Source: Plantago major (Eukaryota > Streptophyta > Magnoliopsida > Lamiales > Plantaginaceae). From it: DNA of 64,000 nucleotides. Of the stretch, positions 42,912 through 54,553 are shown piece by piece. The stretch lies in the NCBI GenBank assembly GCA_026545765.1, contig CM048841.1, forward strand, positions 68,446,217 through 68,510,216, given 5' to 3'. The position numbers and the translations under genes were made by a program. The notes under the pieces were generated by a model that was not told where the DNA came from, made no database searches, and worked only from the letters and a program-made list of their open reading frames with translations. Within the stretch, counting starts at the first letter, position 1. Each line of letters opens with the position of its first letter.

Positions 42912-44529
42912 CCGTGGATAGGCTCTTCTTGATGTTCCGAGGTTGAGGAACCTCTTCGATTCAAGGTGGATGTGTTTCTTCCCCGAAAGTGTGTTCCAAG
43001 TCATTCGAATAGAGTCAGATCATTGATCTCTTGAACTTGTGGTGATTCCACAGCCTCTGGCTCATTATTGATCTCCTCCGCAGATCATTCCGAGTCTCCA
43101 TCTCAATCTAATCCTTCTCGAGAGTTGAGCTTTCGTAGTCGAGGAACCTGCTCAAGAACAGGTTTTCTTCAAAGAATAATGTCGGCATTGTGAATGTGGA
43201 AGCAATGGCAACATCTTCCATCATTCTATCTTCCTCACCCAGCCTTCTTCTTCCTCGTCATGTAGGGGCTCTTGTCTTTCTCAAGAGCCGAGCTTGATGC
43301 TCCTCCACGGGTCTCATACTAATCTTTTGAGTAATTTTGCAAGTACTTCATCATCCTCGTAATCATTATTCTGTTGGTGCACTCCATCTATGATATTTCT
43401 ATCATCTCCGGAGAGTTCGAGCATTCTCGTTCGTGACTCTCGGGGCATTCTCGATTTGCCTTTCGAAGGCCCAACATCTTCTCGAGACCTTGCTCCGTAA
43501 GATTGTGCCTCTTGTATGATTAGGGACTGGAGGCTCTTTTGCTATGAGTCCTCTTTCGGGCAACCGGAGGTTTATCTTGGCTTGCTCAGACCTCCTCACC
43601 TTGCTATGCGCTTTCTTCTTCTCCGCTTTTCGAAAAGCGCTCGCAAAGAAGTTTCTTTTTCTTCAAAAGCGGTTCAAAAGGGAGTTGGTGATCGATTTCG
43701 CCTCTCGAGATTGATTCCCATTGTTTCCGTAATGTAACAGATCCCGAGACCAGTGCTTATCGCCTTTGGCTCAAGAAGGCCATTGATGATTTTGGGCTCA
43801 AATTCTCAATGTGTCCGAGAAATTTGTCAAGACGATTTCCCCAATTGAAGTGGGTTTCGCCTTCATGCTTCTTGTTCGTAAGATGCATCATCATCCATCT
43901 CTCCATGCTTATCCGGTCTCCACCTTTGTTACCATCAAAGCAATGCACTGTATTAAGAGCTAAAGTACTAAGAGTTTCGAGATGACTAGTTCGATGGCCT
44001 TCGTAACAAAGTCTCCTAGGCAACCTTTGCATTTTCTAACCGGATTGCTTCAAATAGCTCTTCGACGCCAATCATGGAAGGCCCTTGATGTTGATGTCTT
44101 CAAATGTTCCTCGATTTTTCAATCGAATATCTTGCGTAAAGTCTTGCCTAGAACAATATCTTGTCCTCGACTTCACCGCATGTATTTTTCTTCTTCATCA
44201 TTCACAACTTTTGTGAAGATTTTGGAGTTGTTATAGAACTCCAGTACATCCACTGTGGATAGTCCTTTGGGTGCAGCAGATAGAAGCTTGTAGATATGGG
44301 AATTCTTCAACATTTCCAATATCAGTTTCCTTTCTGGTTTTGAAGATATAACTGCTGGTACATATCTCTTTACTAGAAAGGCTCCCCAATTCATTCTGTG
44401 TTTAGGGTTCCATTCCGATGGGGTAACTTTCCTGTATATGCTTATTCAACACCTTGTTCCTTTCCTCCTTGCTTTTCCAGCAGAGCAGAGGATGTTGCCT
44501 TAGGTTCTCGTGGTCATCTTCGGTGCCAT

Positions 44530-45430
44530 CTCTTATATAGAGTTTAGAGTGAGTGTTTTTCAGATGAATATTGCATTAAATCGAGATTAGTCTATCTTTC
44601 GTAAGACTAAGCACAATAAGTCGAGTTTTGCAGAGGGGTTTTGCGTAAATCTTGAGAGATTTTATTGCTTGATGCAAGTTTGAAATTTCGAATAGGTAAA
44701 AGTGTTTGTCTTTGCCCAAATCCTATATATATAGTGCATAAAATGTACATAGATACAACATACATATAGTCAATATGAATGCGTGTCTTTGCATCCAGAT
44801 AGGCGTGGTACGCCCTTTGTACTTCATTAAATGCGTAGTGGGCCATGTCTACATTTCTCAACAGACATTACTTGCTTTGCTTTAATCTCAACCGTTGAGA
44901 TCAAACGTTTATTCATCAAGGACTTATATTGAATATCTTGTAATCATATCAATCAACAAATGATAATGTGCCGACTTGATGGATTTTAATATGCTATATT
45001 CATCAGGTCACTTAGTAAAGAGTAGGAACACTTAATCGCTTGAGCTTATCATTCGAGTGTCAAGTCCTTATCTATATATTGTTTATCATGAAAATGGTAA
45101 AAATACAAGACATCGCACATGTTTGACTTTCGTAACTTATACCTTTGGGCTTTGTGTCCATTTCTCTTTATGACTACATAGCTTTCAATTCAAGTGTCAA
45201 GCTTCATTGTTTGAATGTATTTGACCCACTTTCAAGAAGTAAGTTCTAGTTTTATTTACTTATTAATTGTGTATCAACTTTGCCTTTCCGGATACCTGCC
45301 TGTAAATGTTTTGCCTTTCTCGAAGTGTTGCTACCGTAAACCTTTGCATCACTTCTTATCAACTTGGCTTTCGAGAACCGCTCAAAGGCCTACTCACTTA
45401 TTCGCCTTTTTAGATATTCGTGACAATTTT
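44530..45430 (-). other. spacer between pol and ORF3 (Element D)
   Basis: Non-coding, homologous to 2724-3655. Contains the palindromic ATCTCAAC..GTTGAGAT region (about 44885-44905) and the TATA-like box. Confidence 0.6.
44722..44733 (-). promoter_or_regulatory. putative internal TATA box for ORF3 (Element D)
   Basis: TATATATATAGG on the minus strand, 193 bp before the ORF3 ATG at 44529. Confidence 0.5.
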
Positions 45431-46951
45431 TCACCTTAGGTAACTCCATTAATCCAAGATTATGTCTTAAGGTCATGAACCGCTTTCTTGTAAGGGCTTA
45501 GTGAAGATATCTCCAAGTTGGTCTTCTCGTACAATCTTGAGTATCTCTATATTTCCTTTCTCAACATGGTCTCCATGAAGTGGTGTCTAACCTCAATGTG
45601 CTTGGTTCTAGCATGGAATTGGGGGTGCTGTGTGATTGGAATAGGACTTGTGTTATCACGTAAAATGGGAGTTTTCTTCATCGAGTCCATAGTCTCGAAG
45701 TTGTTGAATCCACGTAATTTGTGTTGCACAACAACCAGCAGAATATATTCACCTGTGGTAGAAGTTGCAATTGAGTTTTGTTTCTTGCTAAACCATGAGA
45801 TAAGTCTAGTTCCTAAACCCACAAGTTCCCGAGGTACTTTTCCTATCAAGCATTGATCCAAAGATAATCAAAGATCCGAGTAACCAAACAAACTCAATCC
45901 ACTTTCTTTAGGATACCACAAACCTACATCTACAAGACTTTCACATACCTTAATATTTTCATAGCAATGTTGTAGTGTGATTGCATCGATTTGTTTGAAA
46001 TCTAGCACACACTCCAACCGCATATTGAATATCGTGTCCGTCAAGAAGGTAAAGTAGTGAACCTATCAATTTCCTATACTTGTGTTCATCAACACTCTTA
46101 TCTGATTCAGTATAGGTCATCTTGGTTCCTATGCTCATAGGTATCTTAGCATTCTTTTGAGAAGGCTTAAGTTTGAACTTTGTGAGCATGTCTTTTGCAT
46201 ACTTTGTCTGACTAATGAATATTCCATCATTGAATTGCTTGACTTGCAATCCTAGGAAATAGTTCAATTCTCCCATCATGCTCATCTCAAACTTACTTTT
46301 CATGAGATTTGCAAAGTCATCACAAAGTTGCTTGTCCTTAGATTCAAATATGATGTCATCAACATATACTTGAACTAAGAGTAGTTTCCCATCATGGTTT
46401 AAAGTAAATAGAGTTTTATCAACTTCACCTTTCTTGAAACCACTTTCCAGAAGGTATTTGGCCAAAGTGTCATACCATGCTCTTGGAGCCTGTTTCAGTC
46501 CATACAGAGCTTTCTGTAGCTTATAGACCATTCTACTTTCTGAGGAAGCTTCAAAAACAGGTGGTTGTTCAACATAGACTTCCTCAGCAAGTTCACCATT
46601 CAAGAACGCACTTTTGACATCCATCTGATAAACTTTAAAGTCTTTATGAGCTGCAAAGGCTAGAAAGAGTCTTATTGCATCCAACTGCAACAGTATATGA
46701 CTCATCAAAATCTAAACCTTCAGTCTGGGTGAATCCCTTGGCAACCAACCTTGCTTTGTTTCTGGTTATTTCACCAGATTCATTCATCTTGTTTCTGAAA
46801 ACCCACTTAGTTCCAATCGCAGATATTCCTTCTACAAATGGAACTACTTTCCAGACTTTATTTCTTTCAAACTGATCCAACTCTTCTTGCATTGCAGAGA
46901 TCCAGTCTTGGTCTCTTAATGCTTCTTCTATAGTTTTTGGTTCAATGTTTG
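45431..46951 (-). pseudogene. pol: pol: reverse transcriptase and RNase H (Element D)
   Basis: Best RT in the window. The RT N-terminus is open at 46892-46644 ([39 protein letters not shown]). After one frame break near 46690 it is open for about 235 codons (46708-45959) through [43 protein letters not shown] (46355-46366), [20 protein letters not shown] and [20 protein letters not shown]. RNase H (45861-45431) is noisier: STSGT region, SWFSKKQNSIATSTT, KHIEVRHHF. The stop is at 45433-45431. Cut at its 5' side by Element C at 46951. Confidence 0.85.
46947..46951. repeat. target-site duplication, left copy (Element C)
   Basis: GTTTG, repeated at 53213-53217. Removing C and one copy restores the sequence 'caatgtttgaga' of Element D, whose reverse complement tctcaaacattg is at 1226 in Element 1. 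Confidence 0.9.
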
Positions 46952-47826
46952 TGAAAATGCAAGTTGCACTTGATTAGTTAATCTTATCTCTCATGATTCA
47001 GTTCAATGTTTGTGTTTGTTGTTGTTGTTTGTGAACTGCAGGATTTCAATGTTGTGCAACATTGCGAAATAGTGCCGATACAATGTTGGAACAACATTAC
47101 GGACAACAGATAACATAGAAACAAGGTGCAGCCAATTGATTGATGACTTGACCGAAGCAATCAATTCGAATTTCTGCAGGAATAAGGAAAGAGTTTGAGT
47201 TGCTTTGGACATAAGGAATGCAATCTAAAGAGAGAATCTTTCAAGAATATTGTTGAAGAAAGCAAGAAGGAAATATATTGTTGAAGACACTATTATGGGA
47301 ATTTCCTTCTAGCTGATTATTGAAGAAAACAAGAACATGGAAAATTGCCTTTGCTGAGATCCTATTGCCTTTGGATGGGAGCCGATATCTCAAGTATATA
47401 TACAAGGATTCAAAAGCAATCATCGAGCCTTTCTTGATGATCAATCGAGATTTTATTAAAAGAGTTTAGGCTTCTTGTTTTCTCGCTAGCTTTAGAGTTT
47501 GTCTAACAAGATTCATTGTTGAATAAATCTTTCAAACATCGACCTAGAATAGCTTTTTACGCTGGTTCTTCTAGGGTTAGTTTTGGTTGTTTAATCAATC
47601 GTCTGTGATTGTATTAAACCCACTTGATTAGATCTACTTTTCCAACAAGAGATATTTTGTTTACTACACGCCAATATATTTTCTATATATCGCTTGGTAA
47701 TAGAAGTTTCATTCTTATTCATCCGCCGCCATCTGCTTGTGGTTGAAGACAATGTTGAACAACATTGTTGGCAACATTGTTCAGTGATCTTGTTTCAAGT
47801 ACCAACCGAGATCTTAAGTTCTAACA
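46952..47826 (+). repeat. 5' LTR of Element C
   Basis: 875 bp, TGAAAATGC...TTCTAACA. Matches 52332-53212 along its length with small indels. Confidence 0.9.
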
Positions 47827-48990
47827 AGTGAGATCGAGCCACCACCTAACTACCGTGTCCGGATTTGGTACTACTACAATTGAAGTTGCAAACTCAAGTG
47901 TCTACAGCCACCTATGCTTGATGGATCGAACTACCATCGAAAATCAGATGAGGACATACATCAAGTCCATTGAATGTCGAGCTTGGAGATCCGTTCTAGA
48001 AGGATTTGTCCGCCCATCAAGGACCTCGATGTCGATGGAGATATTGTTCTATACCAAGAACGCTTCACCGCAGTGACTTTCTTTTAAGATCTTACAATGA
48101 AAAGCTTTAAATGCCATTTTGGACATGTTGATGCTCATATGTTTAAAATCATTCAAAATTGCACTACAGCCTAAACAAGTTCGGGACTTACTTCGTAATC
48201 ATTGTGAAGGTGATAATAGTGTCAAACAACAAACTAAACTTCAATGCTTTGGTCAAAATTTGAAAATCTAAGAATGGAAGAAGTCAAACCATCGATTCTT
48301 ATTTTGAAAAGCTTTTGACTTTGTCTAATGATGTTCAACTTCGGTGATGCTATTTCCAACAAGCAATCGATTTCTAAAGCTACACGCTCTCTTCAAAATT
48401 TGACACTAAAGTTACTATTTTGGAAGACACTCATAATCGCTACTATGGATTTTCATACCTTGATGAACAATTTGAAAAATTTTGAGATAATTGATAACGA
48501 AAGAAAAGGTACGTAAAAATCCTTAGTATGTCCCTTCACTCTAAATCTAAAGCTAAAGTTACGAGCTTGAAAGCGAGTGATGATTCTCAAGACATGACAA
48601 GAAGTTTCACAATGACTTGGTTAGGAAAATTGAGAAACTTAGATTCGTGAAGAATTTAATAGGCTCTTCGAGCAACTCAAAAGGAACTAGAAATTTGAAA
48701 AGAAAACCGTGTGTCTAACTCTAGCCCTAGTCTTAGTAAACTTAGTAAAGTTAGATGTTTTGAATGTCAAGGATGGGGCATTATCGTAATGAATGTGCTA
48801 ACACTCTTCAAAGGAGAAAAGACTATGCTTGCTTGTCTCAAGGATGTTTCGATGACTAACAGAAGACGATGATCCGTAAGTTCATGCCAAAGCCCTATCT
48901 CATTGCTCAATAATGTTGAGAAACAATGTTGGTCCAACATGGATGGTCCAACATTGACAAAAGAAGTCTTTTCGACTATGATGATTCTCA
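47827..48990 (+). pseudogene. gag: gag remnant (Element C)
   Basis: Begins near 47871; the stretch LMDRTTIENQMRTYIKSIEC with AWRSVLEGF (47911-48007) has the copia Gag pattern, in which a wild-type copy would read W----M--YIKSID---W. A zinc knuckle CFECQGWGHYRNEC is at about 48757-48797, with Tyr replacing the usual Phe or Ile after His. Between and after these the frame is broken. The sequence after the knuckle (48800-49110) is acidic (DEDDD-like) and low in complexity. Too damaged to code as given. Confidence 0.65.
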
Positions 48991-49559
48991 AAATCTGGAA
49001 ACACTTTTCGACTAACCCCGAGGAATCATTTTCTACTAATGTTTTCAGGTCTATATGGTTCAGCTTGATCTATCCGCAGATTATCACCGGAAGAGTCGAA
49101 ATCGATGAATGAAAACAATGTTGAGTCAACATCGACATCAACATTGTCTGCTCAAACCGCCTTTTTCGATGTCTCCCCAAAAAAGGCATCAGATCAAGAA
49201 TAAACAAAGTTGTTGCAATAAAGTTACGTACACTACCCCGAGAAACCGACATCAACCCGAAAAGGTGTCTAAACCAAGAACTCCACCTGGTGTACAAGGA
49301 GAAATTGTCAATGTCGACAAAGAATGATGACACAACATCGAGCTCAATATCACAAAGTAAATTCCATCCGACGGCACCCATGAGATGAGCATGATAGGTG
49401 AACCCAAAGACTCCTATGGCTAATGGTCTTATGCTCAGCAGAATCGATGTCGAGATGATGTTGACCTAACATTGTATGTAATAATGACTCACAAATTTTC
49501 TATCTATCAACCAAAGATACCTCACATTATGTTTTATGTGTGTTTTGTGCTGTATCGCC
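48991..49559 (+). other. region between gag and RNase H remnants (Element C)
   Basis: This is where protease, integrase and RT should lie; only about 570 bp remain. A Pro/Lys-rich piece (about 49190-49320) could be a Gag-Pol linker. A remnant of the integrase or RT core is not recognisable. Confidence 0.5.
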
Positions 49560-50109
49560 TAACCCTAAAATCCCACACCGATTGTTCTTAAAAGATTTTC
49601 ATATATATATCAAGAACGTTAATCTTAGATTATGGTATGCATGTGATACAAACACTAATCTAGTGGGATTTAGTGATGATCGGTGTTCTAGATGATAGAA
49701 AATACACTAGTGGAGGTTGCTTTTATCTTGATTCTAATTTAATGTCATGGTATTTCAAGAAATGTAACAATGTGTCACTCTCATATGTCAATCAACATGT
49801 AACATCCGGGAGTCAGGTTACTCAATTGATATGGGTGAAAATATGTCAGATGACTTTGGTCAACAATGTGATACCTTGTTGATGTTCTATGATGACCTTA
49901 GTGCCATAAATAATTTTAAGAAGCCTGTTTTGCCCTCACGCATGAAACACATAGACATTAGGCATAATTTTCTTAAGCATATGGTCAATCTGCAAGTAAT
50001 AGTCATACAACACTTAGGTACAACCAATCAACTTGCAGATATTTTTACCAAACCATTAGATTGTGAGAGATTCTTCACCTTAGGAGATCTCGATTTGTGC
50101 TCTTTGTGA
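49560..50109 (+). pseudogene. pol: RNase H, 3' end of pol (Element C)
   Basis: Readable from about 49560 (NLRLWYACDTN, GFSDD, DDRKYTSGGCFYLDSNLMSW) and, after frame changes near 49675 and 49830, through SAINNFKKPVLPSRMKHIDI, RHNFLKHMV and NQLADIFTKPLDCERFFTL to TGA 50107-50109. These are the standard copia RNase H landmarks (S-D, DRKSTSGG, SAI--, KHIDIRHHF, ADIFTKPLD). Clearly different from A/B RNase H, so C is another family. Confidence 0.8.
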
Positions 50110-52320
50110 TCTTCGATGTTGAAACCAAGGTTGACTCAACATCATACCAACACCGGGCAAAAAGTGATGTGTTTTTGTTGCCTTTTGATTTTTTTTATTT
50201 TTTCAGGTGTGTGTCTATGTGCTTTCCGTGCTTCAGATCGGTCTATGGTTGTTCCTACTTTGTAGCTTACAAAGGGTGATGCTTAGGTTGAAAGGCTATT
50301 TGAAATCAAGGTTGAAAGGGATCGAGTCTCAGGTGTTTGCTTTATGTAAAACCCACTTTTGCTTTTTTGGCTATTTTACTGCACTGACTCACACTTGATG
50401 TTGCCTCCCGCCCTTATGCTTAATAAACTGATGAATTATGATAAAAGGGCTCAAGTGTTTCACGAGGATCGTGGTCAAGGTGTTTCAAATACTATCCAGA
50501 CATCGACGCGGCCAATGTGTCATATGTCGTGAGGGTTGATGACCAGACAGAAACCGACACGCACAAAAGTGCCGATTCTCGTAATGCCGGTTCACTTTCG
50601 AAAACCAAATTACCAAATGTGGTCAATCGAGTGATTTTATGCCATGAGACGGTGTTTGCCTAACTCCGCATAGTTCGCTTTGGAGCGGATTCATACGTGT
50701 TCCAATTATTCGACATGGTTCACGGCCTCATGGTCACCCCCACTCAAACTTATGCTAATTGTTCAATTTACTTTTTGAGGCAATGTTGAGTGTGTTTCTT
50801 TGGTATTCCTTTCTCTCTCGCTTTGCCCGCAGATCGCGGTGTTAATCGAATCGCACATTTTGAGACTTGGTTTCCTGGCTGACTTACATTAAGAGTGGTC
50901 TGATTTCCCGATGTTGTCATCAATGTTGAGTCAACATGCTGGTCATCATTGGCTGTCCTTGGAGTACTTTCTGACTTATATTTGCTCTTTTTTATATGTG
51001 CTTCTCTATCTGACCTTTCTGTGTGTTTGGGTTGAGGGGAGTAGTCCGAGGTGTTTCGTGTCTAAGGTGTTTCATTGGGGTTTGGGGTTTTGCTTTCCGT
51101 TTCTTGCATTTCAAGTCATTATTTAAGATCAAGATTTTAGTGTCAACCTCCTAGGTTTATCTGCTTATCTAATTACTATGACTTGACGGATAACCTGCTT
51201 TACTTGCAACTTTAATCTTTATTAACAGCCAGTACGCTCAGCATTGACATATATTCGTAGGATCTTTTAAGGCAAACCCAACAACACCCATCATGATCAT
51301 CCACTCTTATCCTAACACTGCTCTTCAGCTAATCCAACCTCTATTTATGATTACTGCCCTTCAGCCGATCCAAACTCTTTTCCTACTTCTGCTATCACCT
51401 TGGCTGCCAGTGTTGAACTCAATGTTTTCAACATCATTCTCCAACATTGCACAGCTCTTATTGCAGGTCCTATAGTCCACAACTCATTGCATGTCTTCTT
51501 GTCTCCTTCTGTGAACTTGGTTGAATAATCTGAGAGATATCTTTCTTCTCAAACAAGGGGGAGAAGAGAAGAGATTGAACAAAAAGCTAACATACTTTAT
51601 TTTGTTATATTGCTCTCGTCTAATGTTGAGGGGGAGTTCTGTAGTTTCATGCCTGTTATATTTGTTTGTTTCTAACAAGTTTGTTCAGGTGTGTTTTTGT
51701 TGTTTGTTTCTAACAAGTTTGTTCAGGTGTGTTTTTGTGAAGAAAGACAAAGGGGGAGATTGAATAGTGCATTGTTGACTGCAATGTTGTGTCAACATTG
51801 CATTTACTTTGTTTATCGACTTATACGCGATTCTTCGCAAGTTTGTCTTTATTCACTAACTCGAAAAGTGTGAATTGTCAAAAGAAGTATGATATGATGC
51901 CCATGATGAGTTCAAAGGAGATGAGTAGACAAAGACATAAGAGGTAATTTGAAAGTATATTTACAAAGAATGTCGAGTTCTCAGGTCGACTCAACATTGT
52001 CCATTAGCATTGATCGATTGCACTTTATCTTTCAGCCCCAACAAAGGATTCCTCTCGACTTGTTTAAATCCTACTTGTTCGATTTGACTAACAAACGGTT
52101 TTAGGTTGTGAAGAAAGATCGTAATTATGGGGAGATTGAAAGTGATTTAGTGCACTTTGTTTAGTAATTCAACCTTTCTTCGAATATAACCGGTTCATCG
52201 CTTGTAGTTGTTTTTCTATGAATATTTTGTAGGATATATCGTCGGGCTCAAACATGCTTATTGGATCAAAAGGAATCAATGAGCCAAAAGGAATGCTATT
52301 GCTTGATGAAAGACTAAGAT
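50110..52320 (+). other. long 3' non-coding region (Element C)
   Basis: 2.2 kb without a supportable gene. Contains several AATGTTG/CAACATT inverted-repeat islands (near 50117, 50912, 51418, 51778, 52002), a 38-bp tandem duplication, and T/G-rich sequence. The open stretches here lack homology signals and differ in frame. Confidence 0.6.
51663..51738 (+). repeat. 38-bp perfect tandem duplication (Element C)
   Basis: Two abutting copies of a unit beginning tgtttgtttctaacaag and ending gtgtgtttttgt (51663-51700 and 51701-51738). Confidence 0.9.
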
Positions 52321-52331
52321 TAAGGGGAGAT
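52321..52331 (+). promoter_or_regulatory. polypurine tract (Element C)
   Basis: taaggggagat directly before the 3' LTR start tgaaatgc. Confidence 0.75.
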
Positions 52332-53212
52332 TGAAATGCAAGTTGCACTTGATTAGTTAATCTTATCTTTCATGATTCAGCCTAATGTTTGTGTTTGTTG
52401 TTGTTGTTTGTGAATCGCAGGATTTCAATGTTGTGCAACATTGTAAATAGTGCCGATACAATGTTGGAACAACATTACGGACAACAGCAGACAACATAGA
52501 AACAAGGTGCCAATCGATTGATGACTTGACCGGAAGCAATCAATTCAATTATCGCAGAATAAGGAAAGAGTTCGAGCTTTGGACATAAGGAATGCAATCT
52601 AAAGAGAATCTTTCAAGAATATTGTTGAAGAAAGCAAGAAGGAAATATATTGTTGAAGACACTAATATGGGAATTTCCTTCTAGCCGATTATCAAGAAAA
52701 CAAGACATGGAAAATTGCCTTTGCCGAGATCCTATCATTGCCTTCGACTTGGATGGAGTCGCGATATCTCAAGTATATATACAAGGATTCAGCCGAGCAA
52801 TCATTGAGCCTTTCTTGATGATCAATCAAGATTTTATTAAAAGAGTTTAGGCTTCTTGTTTTCTGCTAGCTTTAGAGTTTGTCTAAGAGTATTCATTGTT
52901 GGAATAAATCTTTCAAACATCGACCTAGAATAGCTTTTACTGTTGGTTCTTCTAGGGCTAGTTTTGGTTGTTTAATCAATCGTCTGTGATTGTATTAAAC
53001 CCACTTGATTAGATCTACTTTTCCGTCAAGAGATATTTTGTTCACGCTACCGCCAATATATTTTCTATATATTGGCTTGGTAATAGAAGTTTCATTCTTA
53101 TTCATCCGCCGCCATCTGCTTGTCAGGTTGAAGACAATGTTGAACAACATTGTTGGCAACATTATCTATTGATCTTGTTTCAAGTACCAATCCGGGATCT
53201 TAAGTTCTAACA
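52332..53212 (+). repeat. 3' LTR of Element C
   Basis: 881 bp, ends ttctaaca followed by the GTTTG duplication (53213-53217). Confidence 0.9.
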
Positions 53213-54553
53213 GTTTGAGATAAATCATCTTTTGTTCTCCTAGTCCTAACACCTTGATTGATTGGTACAATTTCATCTTTTGTAGGATGATCCTTGATCC
53301 AACACATCATGGGTTTAGGGCTAGTAGGGTCAACATCTATGTGATCTGAATGTGAATCACTATGATTATGACTTGATACTTCCTCAGTATCTGTGACATT
53401 TTGCACCTCAGAAGGGCGGTGAATGTCTGACACTTTCTCGCAGGAGAGCTTTCGACATGCCTCGCCGAGAGGTCATTTCCAGAATTAGCTCTCTGATGAA
53501 CATCTTCAGTTTCCATTTCTGGAATTCTCATAGGAAATTCTTCATCGTGTCTGAGAATCATCTGGTTGTTACTAGGCATTTCATGCTTTTCTTCGTCAGA
53601 GTCATCCTCCCTTTCCACAATGATGTTTTTCCTTTCTGAGAGTTCCTCTTCAGAATCCTTTATCATTAGTTCCTTGAACCTTTCTGAGAGTTCATCAGCA
53701 AGGGGTGTTTTCTTGCTTCCTTCATAGAATACAACATGAACTGATTCTTCAATCTTCTTTGTTCTTTTATTGTAAACTCTGTATGCTTTGCTATTCATAG
53801 AATAACCAAGAAACACACCTTCATCTGCCTTTGGGTGAAATGTCCTTAGATACTCTTTTCCATTGTTAAGAACAAAACATCTACAACGAAATACTTTTAG
53901 ATGTTTGATATTAGGGGGTCTACCAACCAAGAGTTCATAAGGGGTCTTGCTGTGTTTGTTTATCAAACATCTGCTCGAGTGTAGCATGTCGTGTTTACAG
54001 CTTCAACCCAATAAACTTCACTTATCTCAAAGGTCGCCTAGCATTGTCCTTTACGCTTCTTTAAGTGTTATATTTTTCCTTTCTCGCAACACCATTTTGT
54101 TGTGGTGTTCTTACAGAGGAAAGTTGGTGTTGTATACCTTTGTCGGTACAAAACTCCTTAATGTACCGTCGACAAACTCAAGACTATGGTCTGCTCGACA
54201 GATACCTTGTCATTTTTCATGACTTCAAGCTTATTCAGCAAGTTTGGTATCTCCACCCTTGCATCAGATTTGTGCTTCAGAAAGACAACCCAAGTGAATA
54301 TTGAGAAGTCATCCACAACAACAAGACCATACTTCTTTCCTGCATAACTAGTTACAGATGATTCAAAAAGATCCATGTGTAATAGTTGCAGTGGTCTAAC
54401 ACTAGAGTGTCTGGTTTTGGACTTGAAAGAGATTTTGGATTGTTTCCCCATCTGACAGGCAGAACAGATACCATCCTTTCTGAAAGATGTTTTGGGAAGG
54501 CCAACCACTAACTCTTTCTTGGCAAGTTTATTCAGAGTTTTGAAATTCAAGTG
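53213..54553 (-). pseudogene. pol: pol: integrase (Element D)
   Basis: Minus strand, mostly clean. The zinc-binding half is open near 54553-54158 (HLNFKTLNKLAKKELVVGLP, SACQMGKQSKISFKSKTRHS), with the first catalytic Asp in LLHMDLFESSV and the second in GLVVVDDFSIFTWVVFLKHK. The C-terminal half (53987-53337) has SKTPYELLVGRPPNIKHLKV, RTFHPKADEGVFLGYSMNSK and an acidic region (SEEELSERKN, REDDSDEEK) linking to RT. Interrupted at 53213 by Element C and at 54553 by Element E; the missing N-terminal His of the zinc site lies beyond E. Confidence 0.85.

Larger units (their letters stand above)
42719..44529 (-). pseudogene. ORF3 N-terminal part (Element D), intron 1 absent
   Basis: ATG at 44529 (minus) follows the conserved ctctatataagag. 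An open piece at 44173-44394 has MNWGAFLVKRYVPAVISSK and GLSTVDVLEFYNNSKIFTKV; 43757-44032 has ERWMMMHLTNKKHEG. The Glu-rich middle (43120-42719) follows, but exon 1 joins exon 2 near 43006-43012 without the 76-bp intron 1 found in Elements 1 and A2. Intron 2 is present (42833-42911), and the element is cut 13 bp into intron 3. Many frame breaks. Confidence 0.7.
46952..53212 (+). mobile_element. Element C: shorter copia element lacking integrase and RT, nested in Element D
   Basis: 6261 bp with LTRs 46952-47826 and 52332-53212, GTTTG duplications on both sides, a primer-site-like sequence after the 5' LTR (agtgagatcgagcc, miscalled from the tggtatcagagc type) and a purine tract taaggggagat before the 3' LTR. 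Inside are a decayed gag with a CCHC knuckle and an RNase H end; no protease, integrase or RT motif is visible between them. Probably a non-autonomous deletion derivative of a copia family distinct from A and B. Confidence 0.9.
42719..54553 (-). mobile_element. Element D: older B-related copia element, minus strand, host of nested insertions
   Basis: Reading on the minus strand from 54553: integrase (54553-53213), interruption by Element C (46952-53212), RT and RNase H (46951-45431), spacer with TATA-like box, ORF3 (from 44529) to 42719, where Element B cuts it inside ORF3 intron 3. Its LTRs and gag lie outside: beyond Element E on the right, and beyond B and the A tandem on the left. Restoring the C insertion site joins the two pol halves exactly at a sequence seen intact at 1215-1240. 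Confidence 0.85.

Noticed and set aside
47020..47040. gttgttgtt microsatellite as a telomere-like or satellite repeat
   Set aside because: Only a few trinucleotide units, present at the same place in both LTRs of Element C.
50110..52320. Small open frames in the Element C 3' region as genes (for example 51521-51763)
   Set aside because: Built from tandem duplication and T/G-rich DNA, with no homology signal or consistent frame.
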